This document shows positions 34,684-42,266 of a stretch of 59,418 nt of DNA, piece by piece (position 1 is the stretch's first letter; each line of letters starts with the position of its first letter). The notes under the pieces were generated by a model. That model was not told the origin of the DNA. It made no database searches and saw only the letters and a program-made list of their open reading frames with translations. The translations under genes were made by a program, and so were the position numbers. The stretch covers positions 65,591-125,008 of the forward strand of contig DDWO01000010.1 in the NCBI GenBank assembly GCA_002345705.1, written 5' to 3'. Source of the DNA: Acholeplasmataceae bacterium UBA2284 (GTDB lineage Bacteria; Bacillota_I; Bacilli_A; Acholeplasmatales; Acholeplasmataceae).

Positions 34684-35403
34684 CTTTTTGACGATGAAAA
34701 CAATAGTAGCTCCTAGGAAAATATCAAGAACTAAAAAGATAGTTATATTTTTAATTAGGGTTGCTCTGACATAGTTGTTTAAATCAAGTAGATCTTCTAG
34801 TTCAGTTCGTGTATAACCAAGCTCCATTTGCCCTGTGTCTGGACTGTAATTGATATGGTCAAATTCAATAATCTTAGAAAATATCAGTTCACCATGATAA
34901 TCATATAAAGATAAATTTAATGAAGCGTCTGCTTCAATAAACGTATGATAATAATAAAATCCTAAACTATCAATTCCAAAGCTTAAAGCCTTATCTTCAT
35001 AGATTTCATCCTGGTAGGTATCTAGAATAACTTCACTGGTTTGATTCTCATACAAAGTAATTCCTGTTTGATCGTTAGGATCATTAACAGATAGTGCATA
35101 ATCAACATTTGCAATAGGCAAAACGTAGATAACAAACTGATTTTTATAAACCCCATTGTCATACGCAATGACCTGATAGCTTTCCATTTGATAATCACCA
35201 AGAATGGTGGAATCTAAATGGTTATATGCTACAGATTGATACTTAATAAATGGAGTCATATCCTTTGATTCGTAGGCTTCACTTGCAAGCTCATAGTAAA
35301 GAATAAGTGAACGTTGTTGAGAGCCTTGAACAAGAGTGAAAAAGTATACTGTGCTTAAAAACATTACTGAAAATAAGCTATAAAATAGATAAAATTTTTT
35401 CAT
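34672..35403 (-). CDS. two-TM membrane protein of unknown function
   Basis: 243 residues. TM helix near the N-terminus (about 4-24), an extracytoplasmic region of about 180 residues with beta-like character (YYELASEAYESKD, GQMELGYTRTELEDLLDLN), and a second TM helix (about 215-237) ending in a short Lys/His tail. No family recognised. It ends the operon with the peptidase E-like gene and the esterase-like gene, joined by a four-base overlap. Confidence 0.7.
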   Translation of the reverse strand: MKKFYLFYSLFSVMFLSTVYFFTLVQGSQQRSLILYYELASEAYESKDMTPFIKYQSVAYNHLDSTILGDYQMESYQVIAYDNGVYKNQFVIYVLPIANVDYALSVNDPNDQTGITLYENQTSEVILDTYQDEIYEDKALSFGIDSLGFYYYHTFIEADASLNLSLYDYHGELIFSKIIEFDHINYSPDTGQMELGYTRTELEDLLDLNNYVRATLIKNITIFLVLDIFLGATIVFIVKKKKH

Positions 35404-36080
35404 CGAATGACACCTTTTTTACCATATATTAAAAAGGCATTTCCGATAAGCTTAACGGATTCATTATCAATAATAACTGCACCTTCATCAGGTATAGCAA
35501 TAATTGGATGACGATATGCTCTATTCACTTTTCTTAATGCACTTTTTTGTTTCTTTCTTCTTCTATAATGGACTTCAATTGAGATGCCAGAAATAAGGTT
35601 TAAGCCTTCTTCATATGAGAATTTTCTATGCTCTTGATCTGGTGAAATGTGGTAATTATCTAATTGTATCATTGCTCCAGCAGATGAACCAATAAAGACC
35701 TTATCAGGCGATTCTAAGGCTTCTTTTATATTAAACTCATGAATTCTTTTCATCATCAACTGTGGAGATCCACCGGGAAAATAAATGATATTTGCATTCT
35801 TGATTTTTTTTAATGCTAAAGCGTTATTATCTGTATAGTAATAAAGCCATTCAATTTGATTTTCTTGGATACCATATGGAAGAAAAGATTCAACAATTTT
35901 AATGTAGTATTCCCCACCTGGACTATAGAATTCTAGATAGGTTTTTTCATCCTTAAATTGATTCTCAAAAAACGAAAAAGCAACCACTAAAACCTTATCA
36001 GTTTTCTTAATATATTGACTTACATGCTCAACCATTTGTGGATGACCTAATATGCCTCTACTCATTAAAACATTTATCAT
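35400..36080 (-). CDS. peptidase S51 (dipeptidase E)-like protein
   Basis: 226 residues, cytoplasmic. A flavodoxin/class I glutamine-amidotransferase-like fold: NANIIYFPGGSPQLMMKRI and the nucleophile elbow GSSAGA with Ser123, the pattern of peptidase E. Peptidase E cleaves Asp-X dipeptides. The usual family length is about 230. Also possible is a related S51 hydrolase with another substrate. It is coupled by ATGA overlap to the genes on both sides. Confidence 0.8.
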   Translation of the reverse strand: MINVLMSRGILGHPQMVEHVSQYIKKTDKVLVVAFSFFENQFKDEKTYLEFYSPGGEYYIKIVESFLPYGIQENQIEWLYYYTDNNALALKKIKNANIIYFPGGSPQLMMKRIHEFNIKEALESPDKVFIGSSAGAMIQLDNYHISPDQEHRKFSYEEGLNLISGISIEVHYRRRKKQKSALRKVNRAYRHPIIAIPDEGAVIIDNESVKLIGNAFLIYGKKGVIR

Positions 36081-36814
36081 TTTTTAATCCTCCTTAAAAA
36101 GTCCTTTGCTAGTTCAATCCATGGTGAAATATATCCAAATTGGTTGACGAAATCATCCTTATCCATGTGATCAAATGCTACTTCCTTTGTTGCTAGTGAT
36201 AGCCCATGAATACCCCTTGGATATAAATGAGACTCATTATATATTTGATGATTTTTTAAAGCTTCCATGAACCGCAAACTGTTTTCTACTGGTACTGATT
36301 GATCATCCATCGTATGCATGATAAATATAGGTGACATCTGATTACTTACTTGTTTTTCTAGCGATACTTCCTCTAATGTTTTTTCGTTTAAATTGGCTCC
36401 TAAAAGATTATGTATCGAGCCACTATGGCGGATTATTGGATCGGATGAAATGACTGGATAAGCAAGAATTGTTCCATCGATTAATTGATTATAACTTGTT
36501 GCTAGCATTGCTGCAAAATGACCACCTGCTGAAAAACCAATTAAGAAGATACGACCGATCAATAAATTTTCTCTAAGCTTTTGAATCACCTTGAGTCCTT
36601 CTTCTTTAATTTCTGGGTAGATAAGTTTTTCTTCTCTATAATAATAAATTGCAGTATGATATCCATCTTTCAAAAATACATTAGCAATTGGAGTGGATTC
36701 TCGATTCGATGTAAACTCATATCCACCACCAGGAAAAATAAGAACAATGTCTCTTTTCTGATTATCTAAAAGGTTTAAATCGATATAGTTTTTAGAATTC
36801 ATTTTTATTATCAT
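36077..36814 (-). CDS. alpha/beta-hydrolase, acetyl-esterase-like
   Basis: 245 residues. HGG-like oxyanion region IFPGGGYEF, nucleophile elbow GFSAGG (Ser95), Asp in HTMDDQSVPVENS and His in YPRGIHGLSLA. This is the BD-FAE/acetyl-xylan-esterase-like group; the substrate could be an acetylated oligosaccharide, which is inference from context. The ATG at 36814 follows AGGTG by six bases. The GTG at 36823 overlaps that site and is a poor start. First gene of the operon; -10 TATAAT near 36833 on minus. Confidence 0.82.
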   Translation of the reverse strand: MIIKMNSKNYIDLNLLDNQKRDIVLIFPGGGYEFTSNRESTPIANVFLKDGYHTAIYYYREEKLIYPEIKEEGLKVIQKLRENLLIGRIFLIGFSAGGHFAAMLATSYNQLIDGTILAYPVISSDPIIRHSGSIHNLLGANLNEKTLEEVSLEKQVSNQMSPIFIMHTMDDQSVPVENSLRFMEALKNHQIYNESHLYPRGIHGLSLATKEVAFDHMDKDDFVNQFGYISPWIELAKDFLRRIKK

Positions 36815-36854
36815 TTTGATCACCTAACATGATTATATCATTTCACCTTATTGA

Positions 36855-36890
36855 TTAAAAATGGAAACCTTGAATTCACATGGTTTCCAT
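36855..36890 (-). terminator. terminator of the VTT-like gene
   Basis: Stem ATGGAAACC (36890-36882 on minus) with GGTTTCCAT (36869-36861), then TTTTTAATC. Confidence 0.8.
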
Positions 36891-36897
36891 TATTTTA

Positions 36898-37599
36898 TTA
36901 ACCGAATATTGATGTAAATAAATTCTGTCCGATTTCTACTAAATTAATCCCAAATAGTCTAAGGAACAATGCGAATGCTGCGTACTTGACTAATCGTCCA
37001 GAAGCTACAGCAATTAAAAACCCCTTTATATTAAGTCTTACTGCACCAGCTGTATAAATCGCTAGTGTGAAAGGTAGTGGTGTACAGGAAAAGAAAAACA
37101 TTCCAATATTTCCATATTTTCTCAAATTTGCATTCGATTTTTCAACGTCACTCTTTTTAGCTTTTCTAGCAAATAGTCTTGAAAGCTGCTTTGTAAATCT
37201 ATAACCGATATAAGCGAAGAATGTATCAGCAAATATCGCGAAAAAAATCGCGAATATCACATATCCTGTATCAAATCGTGCAGTATCAGAAAATATTCTA
37301 ATCAATTCAACGTCATAAACCGAAACCGGAAGTATGAGTAGGGTTGCTACTGCAGATAAGCTCATCCAACCAAACAATCTTCTTAAAAAAACCATAACGC
37401 TAGGAAACATATTGTCAAATATGGATATTGGAAAAATAATAACCAAAATAAAAACAAGAATTAACGCCATCATTAACAATGGCTTATATAATGATTCTTC
37501 TTTTATTGTAATATGCTTTTCACTGTGTCTTCTTGATGACTCAAGATAGCGAAATCGATGTACTCTTTTTGGGTTATTACTAATCTGTCTTCTAAGCAT
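36898..37599 (-). CDS. VTT/DedA-like membrane protein
   Basis: 233 residues. A basic N-terminal tail of about 45 residues (RRQISNNPKRVHRFRYL) is followed by four to five membrane helices; FFSCTPLPFTLAIYTAGAVRLNIKGFLIAVASGRLVKY is the conserved F..R..P..G......G....F...N..G...W-like region of the SNARE-associated/VTT family. YqaA- and DedA-type proteins influence membrane lipid balance and may flip lipids; no specific role can be claimed. GGGGGAT upstream of the ATG. Single-gene unit. Confidence 0.75.
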   Translation of the reverse strand: MLRRQISNNPKRVHRFRYLESSRRHSEKHITIKEESLYKPLLMMALILVFILVIIFPISIFDNMFPSVMVFLRRLFGWMSLSAVATLLILPVSVYDVELIRIFSDTARFDTGYVIFAIFFAIFADTFFAYIGYRFTKQLSRLFARKAKKSDVEKSNANLRKYGNIGMFFFSCTPLPFTLAIYTAGAVRLNIKGFLIAVASGRLVKYAAFALFLRLFGINLVEIGQNLFTSIFG

Positions 37600-37671
37600 A
37601 AATGATCCCCCTTAACTGAAATCCATATCTATTATACACTATTTTTGCTCACTGCAAAATGATTATGTAAA

Positions 37672-37702
37672 GCGAAAAAAAAAGGACAACATTTGTTATC
37701 CT
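37672..37702 (-). terminator. terminator of the 98-residue protein gene
   Basis: On minus: AGGATAAC, loop AAAT, GTTGTCCT, followed by nine T. Confidence 0.8.
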
Positions 37703-37997
37703 AAGTATCGTGAACAACAATCTCTTTGACATAGTCAAGGGAATAAAACCAGGGTACTAAATGATATCCATAATCAATGGTTTGATTGGGGTTGTTGGTA
37801 TCGATAGATTTTACATGGTAAACTTGATAGAAAAGCCCGATAAATTTTTCTGATCCTCCATCATCATAGCTCACGAGACGTGCATAAAAAACTGGTGCGT
37901 GATCCCTTTCTGCCAAGATCATATCTGTAGAAAGCATCACTAGCCAAAAAAATAAAATGATGGAAATGACAATCAGTCTTTTCTTTCTTTTATGCAT
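37701..37997 (-). CDS. small single-TM protein of unknown function
   Basis: 98 residues: a basic start (MHKRKKR), one TM helix (about residues 8-26), then an extracytoplasmic part of about 70 residues with no recognised family. GAGGC upstream of the ATG. It stands alone, divergent from the second LacI gene. Confidence 0.6.
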   Translation of the reverse strand: MHKRKKRLIVISIILFFWLVMLSTDMILAERDHAPVFYARLVSYDDGGSEKFIGLFYQVYHVKSIDTNNPNQTIDYGYHLVPWFYSLDYVKEIVVHDT

Positions 37998-38151
37998 TTT
38001 ATGCCTCTTTTTTCCTATTGTGGATATATTTTATCATTTTCTTTTGAAAAATGTGTCGTTTTTTTGATATTCTAAAACTGATTTGGTATTGTATATTTAA
38101 GTAACAACTGATTTTTAGATTCTCTTCATATTATATTTTTTACATTAATAG

Positions 38152-38180
38152 TTTGGTACATCCCAAAAATGATATATAAT
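38152..38180 (+). promoter_or_regulatory. promoter of the second LacI gene
   Basis: TTTGGT (38152-38157), 17-base spacer, TATAAT (38175-38180). The -10 covers the ATG at 38179, so that ATG cannot be the translation start. Confidence 0.6.
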
Positions 38181-38199
38181 GAAAACGAGGTGGGTTCAT

Positions 38200-39216
38200 T
38201 TGAAAAAAACAATTGTAGACATAGCAAAAGAATTGAATCTCGCACCAAGCACAATCTCAAAAATTGTAAATAATAATGGTCGAATTAGCGCTGAAACAAG
38301 AGAGCGTGTTTTAAAGTACGTTGAGGAATCAGGCTATGTGGCAATGAGTAACGCTCGTATTCTTAGTGCTAAAAAGAGCTGGACAATCGGTGTCATCTAT
38401 TCCGACATCTCTTTAATCGGATTTGAGCATCCCTTTTTCTCACGTATTTTGCAATCATTTAAAAATCAAGTTGAACAAACTGGCTATGAAATTGTTTTAA
38501 TCGTTAGTAAGTTAGGACATAATGAACTAACCTATTTAGAATGGTGTAGAAATAAAAAAGTGGATGGTGTCTTAATTGTAATGGGTAACATCAACAATCC
38601 AAATATCATTGAGGTAGTGAAAAGCCCTATTCCTTGTGTTTCTGCTGACGTCGTCATGCCTAACCTTCATTCCATAATAAGTAATGATGCAATGGGTATC
38701 ATTTTAGGTGTTGATCATGCCATGAAATTAAAAATGAAAAAAATTATAGCTGTTTCAGGTCCACTCACTGCTCGATCATTTATGACTAGAATGGATACTT
38801 TTAGAAACTACATGACGCATAAAAATCTAGAATTTAATGAAAATAGTATTATTATAGCTGATGAATTCGGCTATGAAAGTGGCTATAGAGCAGGTGAAAT
38901 AATCGCAAATCGTATTGGAAACCTTCCAGAAATGATTCTAGTCTTTTCTGATGTTTTAGCCTTTGGTGTTATTAGAGCTCTTGAAGCTAAGGGAATTAAA
39001 GTTCCTGAGGATGTTTCTGTCATTGGATATGACGATATTGATTTTGCAAAGCATTTTACACCTTCATTAACCACAATCCACCAGGACACGAAAGCGATAG
39101 GTTCTCTTGCTGCTCAAGAACTACTCAATGCAATCGAACATCCAGTTGAAAAGAGACAAATCGTTAAGTATATTCCAGTCACGCTCATAGAGCGTAACTC
39201 AACTAAAAAAATTTAA
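38200..39216 (+). CDS. LacI-family transcriptional regulator 2
   Basis: 338 residues from a TTG at 38200, which follows GAGG (38187-38190) by nine bases. The in-frame ATG at 38179 lies in the -10 element. HTH: TIVDIAKELNLAPSTISKIVN; hinge: SNARILSAKKSWTIGVIY; sensor domain with VIGYDDIDFAKHFTPSLTTIHQD. Very similar to the regulator at 28495, including most of the recognition helix. Stands upstream of the GDPD and repeat-lipoprotein genes, whose leader has two operators of the same type. Probably co-controls the beta-glucan regulon, perhaps with a different inducer. Confidence 0.9.
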   Translation: MKKTIVDIAKELNLAPSTISKIVNNNGRISAETRERVLKYVEESGYVAMSNARILSAKKSWTIGVIYSDISLIGFEHPFFSRILQSFKNQVEQTGYEIVLIVSKLGHNELTYLEWCRNKKVDGVLIVMGNINNPNIIEVVKSPIPCVSADVVMPNLHSIISNDAMGIILGVDHAMKLKMKKIIAVSGPLTARSFMTRMDTFRNYMTHKNLEFNENSIIIADEFGYESGYRAGEIIANRIGNLPEMILVFSDVLAFGVIRALEAKGIKVPEDVSVIGYDDIDFAKHFTPSLTTIHQDTKAIGSLAAQELLNAIEHPVEKRQIVKYIPVTLIERNSTKKI

Positions 39217-39228
39217 GGTTTATTTTTG

Positions 39229-39257
39229 TTGACTTTAAAAAAAAATCAATATATAAT
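39229..39257 (+). promoter_or_regulatory. promoter of the GDPD-protein gene
   Basis: TTGACT (39229-39234), 17-base spacer, TATAAT (39252-39257): close to consensus. The leader to the ATG at 39433 is about 170 bases and contains both operators. Confidence 0.75.
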
Positions 39258-39340
39258 ACTACTGTAAACGCATACATGAATGTCTAAGCGGTGTTAGCTG
39301 AAGTAAAAACTGAAGAAACACTATTTTTTTACACAAAATG

Positions 39341-39354
39341 GGAAACCGTTTTCC
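39341..39354 (+). promoter_or_regulatory. LacI-type operator C1
   Basis: GGAAACCGTTTTCC, centred at 39347/39348 and extended by G/C on both sides (39340-39355), within the leader of the GDPD-protein gene. Confidence 0.8.
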
Positions 39355-39396
39355 CATCAGTGACAGGGGGTTGCGCTTATATTTTTATCAAAAATA

Positions 39397-39410
39397 GGAA
39401 ATCGTTTTCC
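39397..39410 (+). promoter_or_regulatory. LacI-type operator C2
   Basis: GGAAATCGTTTTCC, centred at 39403/39404, 56 bp from C1 centre to centre and 10 bases before the AGAGGTG ribosome-binding site. Confidence 0.8.
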
Positions 39411-39432
39411 CACATACAAAGAGGTGCATTAA

Positions 39433-42222
39433 ATGAAAAAGAAATTTTTAATTGTTTTATTGCTTTTATTAAGCATAATGATGTTTGGTAAGTTTGGTTC
39501 TGCAAGTCAAGTGAGTGCAGCAACCGCTAATCGAACATTGACAAGCCAGTTCAATCACATCCTCGCGGATGTTAATGAAGTTATAGACACAAGAGAGATC
39601 AAGGTCAAGGGTGCCTTTGGTGAAATCTTCTTGAATCAGGCTACACTTGCGAGTGCAAACCCAAGTGTTACGATTACTTCTAACTCAATTTCAGTATCAG
39701 AAAAGGGAGTATTCCCAATTGGATTTAGTTATCAATCCAATAACATGACGCTCTATTTGATTTCCAAGCTAGAGGCTGAAACTGAATATGTAATCTATCA
39801 GCAAAACTTTGCAGGCGTACCAAGTGGAGCAATCCCAAGCTCACTCAGTCTTTTCAATAACCTTGGTGCTGCAGGAGGATCTGCTGCTATTGACAATGAA
39901 AGATTACTGCTTAGCCCTTATACAATCGTATTATTTCCAACATACCTATCCGGATTCTCTAACTATATTATAGAAACGGATATGCGCATGACTTCAGCTG
40001 CTAATCCATCCAGATGGGCTTCAGTTATGTTTAGATACACTACAGAGAACTACTTCCAAATGGCAATTAGACAAGATGCTACTCAAGCGAATGGTGTTGA
40101 ATTTGCGAAGCGTGTTGGTGGTAATTGGAATGTCCCAAGAACTGCTGCTTATACTGAACAGCTCAATCCAGGTACATTTTATAACTTAAAAATTGATGTA
40201 TACAACACAACTGTCAAGGAATATATCAATAATACTGAAATCATGACCTATGACAATGCATTTGAATTTACACATGGTCGTATCGGTGTACAGGCAGATA
40301 ACGCGAATGTTTATTATGACAATATCAAAATTACACTTCCTGTAGATTATATTGAAGAAGAAAAATATCAATTTGCATCTGTTGTTGATGTTTATCAACC
40401 AACCACGGGTATTGTTGCACCTGCGACTACACTTGTCTGGTTTGAAGAGCTTTCACAGCTTGACGACTTTTCAGGCACAGTACGTCCAGCAACTGCAGTC
40501 TTTAGAATCAATAATGATTTAAATGTTGTGAATAAAGCAGGTACAGTTCTTCTCTCCCTAGAGGAAGCACTCATTGCAGTTGATGGCAAGGTGATACCGG
40601 CATTTTATACAAATGATGCTGCGCTTGCCGCCACGCTCGCTACTGAATTAAAGGATTTAAGAATTTATGACTTATTCTTAATATCTGACAATTCTGAGGC
40701 GATTCTCGCAGCTAGAGCAATTCATGCCGTTATTCGAGGCGTTATGAATTATGAAATGGCTGATGTCACTTCACTATCCAATGAAGACTTAATGAACATT
40801 AGAAGACAAACCAACAGTGCACAGGCTGTCGCATCCATTATTCCTACACATTTACTAAACCAAGATCAAGTGCTCTATATGCAACAAAGAGCGATGACCG
40901 TTTGGGTATCCGCTGGAAATGATGATGTTTCACAATATAGAGCGATTTTATCAGGTGCTAATGGTATTCTATCCGATAATTATCAAGGTATTTTCGCTAA
41001 ATATGCTTTATTTACAGAAACTACACATGTAAGAAGACCATTAATGATTGCTCACCGCGGCTTATATGCAGGTGGTTTAAGTTCAGCTCCTGAAAATACA
41101 ATAGAAGCTGCTCAAGAAGCATATGCAAGAGGCGCAGATATTCTAGAACTTGATGTATATTTAACTCTTGATTTAGAAGTTGTCATTATGCATGATGCTA
41201 CAACAGCTAGAACAGCTCCTGCTCATGACCCTTTAACAATCGTCAACTCACTCTTATCTGAATTAAAGGCTTTAAATCTTGCAGACCCAATTGGAGGTAG
41301 AACAGATTTAAAAATGCCTACACTACGTGAATATTTTGAAGAGTTCAAGGGTAAGGATGTTGTTATATTTGTAGAAATTAAACCAACAATGCCACTTCTT
41401 GTACAATTTGTTGCAGAGCTTATTGAAGAAATGGATATGTATGATCAAACTGCAATTATCGCATTCGCATCACAAAACATATTAACAATGAATGATGAAT
41501 ATCCAGAAATATCAAACGGTTTACTGACTGGTGCAGTATTAAATGCACAAAATGTCAATACATCATTAACGAATACATTCTCATCAGTAGTAACCATCAA
41601 TTCGACTTTAAATCCTAGCTATGGAGCATTAACACTAGACTTCATTAAAGCAATTACTCATCGTGGTGTTACTGTATGGCCATGGACATTAAACGAATAT
41701 CCTATTATGACACAATATTATAACTACGGTATTAGCGGAATGACCACTGACCATATTGGATATTTTGAAAACACATTCAATAGACTCACATTAGAAAACT
41801 ATAAGCTAAGTGCTTTAGTTGAAGATGCAACTAGCCTAAAGGTAACTGCACAAATTGAAACACCTAATGGTACAACCTATCCTTACATGCCAGTTTATAC
41901 AGTGATTAGTGATGGTGGTACAGGTATAACATTAGATGCAACCGGTAAGGTATTAACTGCAACAAATCCAGGATCATATTATGCCTTTTCAACATTTAGC
42001 TCAACTTTACCTGATGGAACATCGTTTGCAATTGCTAGTGACCTACTTGAAATCACATTAACAGTTCCTGTCGTTCTCCCTGAAGAGCCAGAAGTTCCAG
42101 GAGAAACAACAAATAATACAGCGATTATAGTGATTGCAGCAGTTGGTGGATCAGCAGCACTTGGTGCAGCAGGATTCTTCGGTTATAGATTCTTTAAGTT
42201 AAGAAAAGTAATTAAAGGTTAA
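39433..42222 (+). CDS. membrane-anchored multidomain glycerophosphodiester phosphodiesterase-like protein
   Basis: 929 residues. Signal peptide (1-30), a short Ig-like part, a laminin-G/DUF1080-like sandwich (about 115-300; SGFSNYIIETDMRM, FEFTHGRIGVQADNANVYYDNIKI), a linker region (about 315-530) that reads like a degenerate GDPD barrel (VWVSAGNDDVSQYRAI, GANGILSDNYQG), a full GDPD domain (about 533-795) with LMIAHRG, SAPENTIEAAQEA, ILELDVY and IMHDATTAR, then a beta domain and a C-terminal TM anchor (about 902-920) with a basic tail. No LPXTG signal. It would cleave glycerophosphodiesters outside the cell. Two LacI operators upstream tie it to the beta-glucan regulon. Confidence 0.85.
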   Translation: MKKKFLIVLLLLLSIMMFGKFGSASQVSAATANRTLTSQFNHILADVNEVIDTREIKVKGAFGEIFLNQATLASANPSVTITSNSISVSEKGVFPIGFSYQSNNMTLYLISKLEAETEYVIYQQNFAGVPSGAIPSSLSLFNNLGAAGGSAAIDNERLLLSPYTIVLFPTYLSGFSNYIIETDMRMTSAANPSRWASVMFRYTTENYFQMAIRQDATQANGVEFAKRVGGNWNVPRTAAYTEQLNPGTFYNLKIDVYNTTVKEYINNTEIMTYDNAFEFTHGRIGVQADNANVYYDNIKITLPVDYIEEEKYQFASVVDVYQPTTGIVAPATTLVWFEELSQLDDFSGTVRPATAVFRINNDLNVVNKAGTVLLSLEEALIAVDGKVIPAFYTNDAALAATLATELKDLRIYDLFLISDNSEAILAARAIHAVIRGVMNYEMADVTSLSNEDLMNIRRQTNSAQAVASIIPTHLLNQDQVLYMQQRAMTVWVSAGNDDVSQYRAILSGANGILSDNYQGIFAKYALFTETTHVRRPLMIAHRGLYAGGLSSAPENTIEAAQEAYARGADILELDVYLTLDLEVVIMHDATTARTAPAHDPLTIVNSLLSELKALNLADPIGGRTDLKMPTLREYFEEFKGKDVVIFVEIKPTMPLLVQFVAELIEEMDMYDQTAIIAFASQNILTMNDEYPEISNGLLTGAVLNAQNVNTSLTNTFSSVVTINSTLNPSYGALTLDFIKAITHRGVTVWPWTLNEYPIMTQYYNYGISGMTTDHIGYFENTFNRLTLENYKLSALVEDATSLKVTAQIETPNGTTYPYMPVYTVISDGGTGITLDATGKVLTATNPGSYYAFSTFSSTLPDGTSFAIASDLLEITLTVPVVLPEEPEVPGETTNNTAIIVIAAVGGSAALGAAGFFGYRFFKLRKVIKG

Positions 42223-42266
42223 TTCGTGGATTATCCCACGTAAACATAAAAAAAACGGAGGTTCAA

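Noticed and set aside
39291..39491. 66-residue plus-strand frame
   Set aside because: Covers the operators and runs into the GDPD-protein gene in another frame; a leader peptide was considered, but no ribosome-binding site precedes its start.
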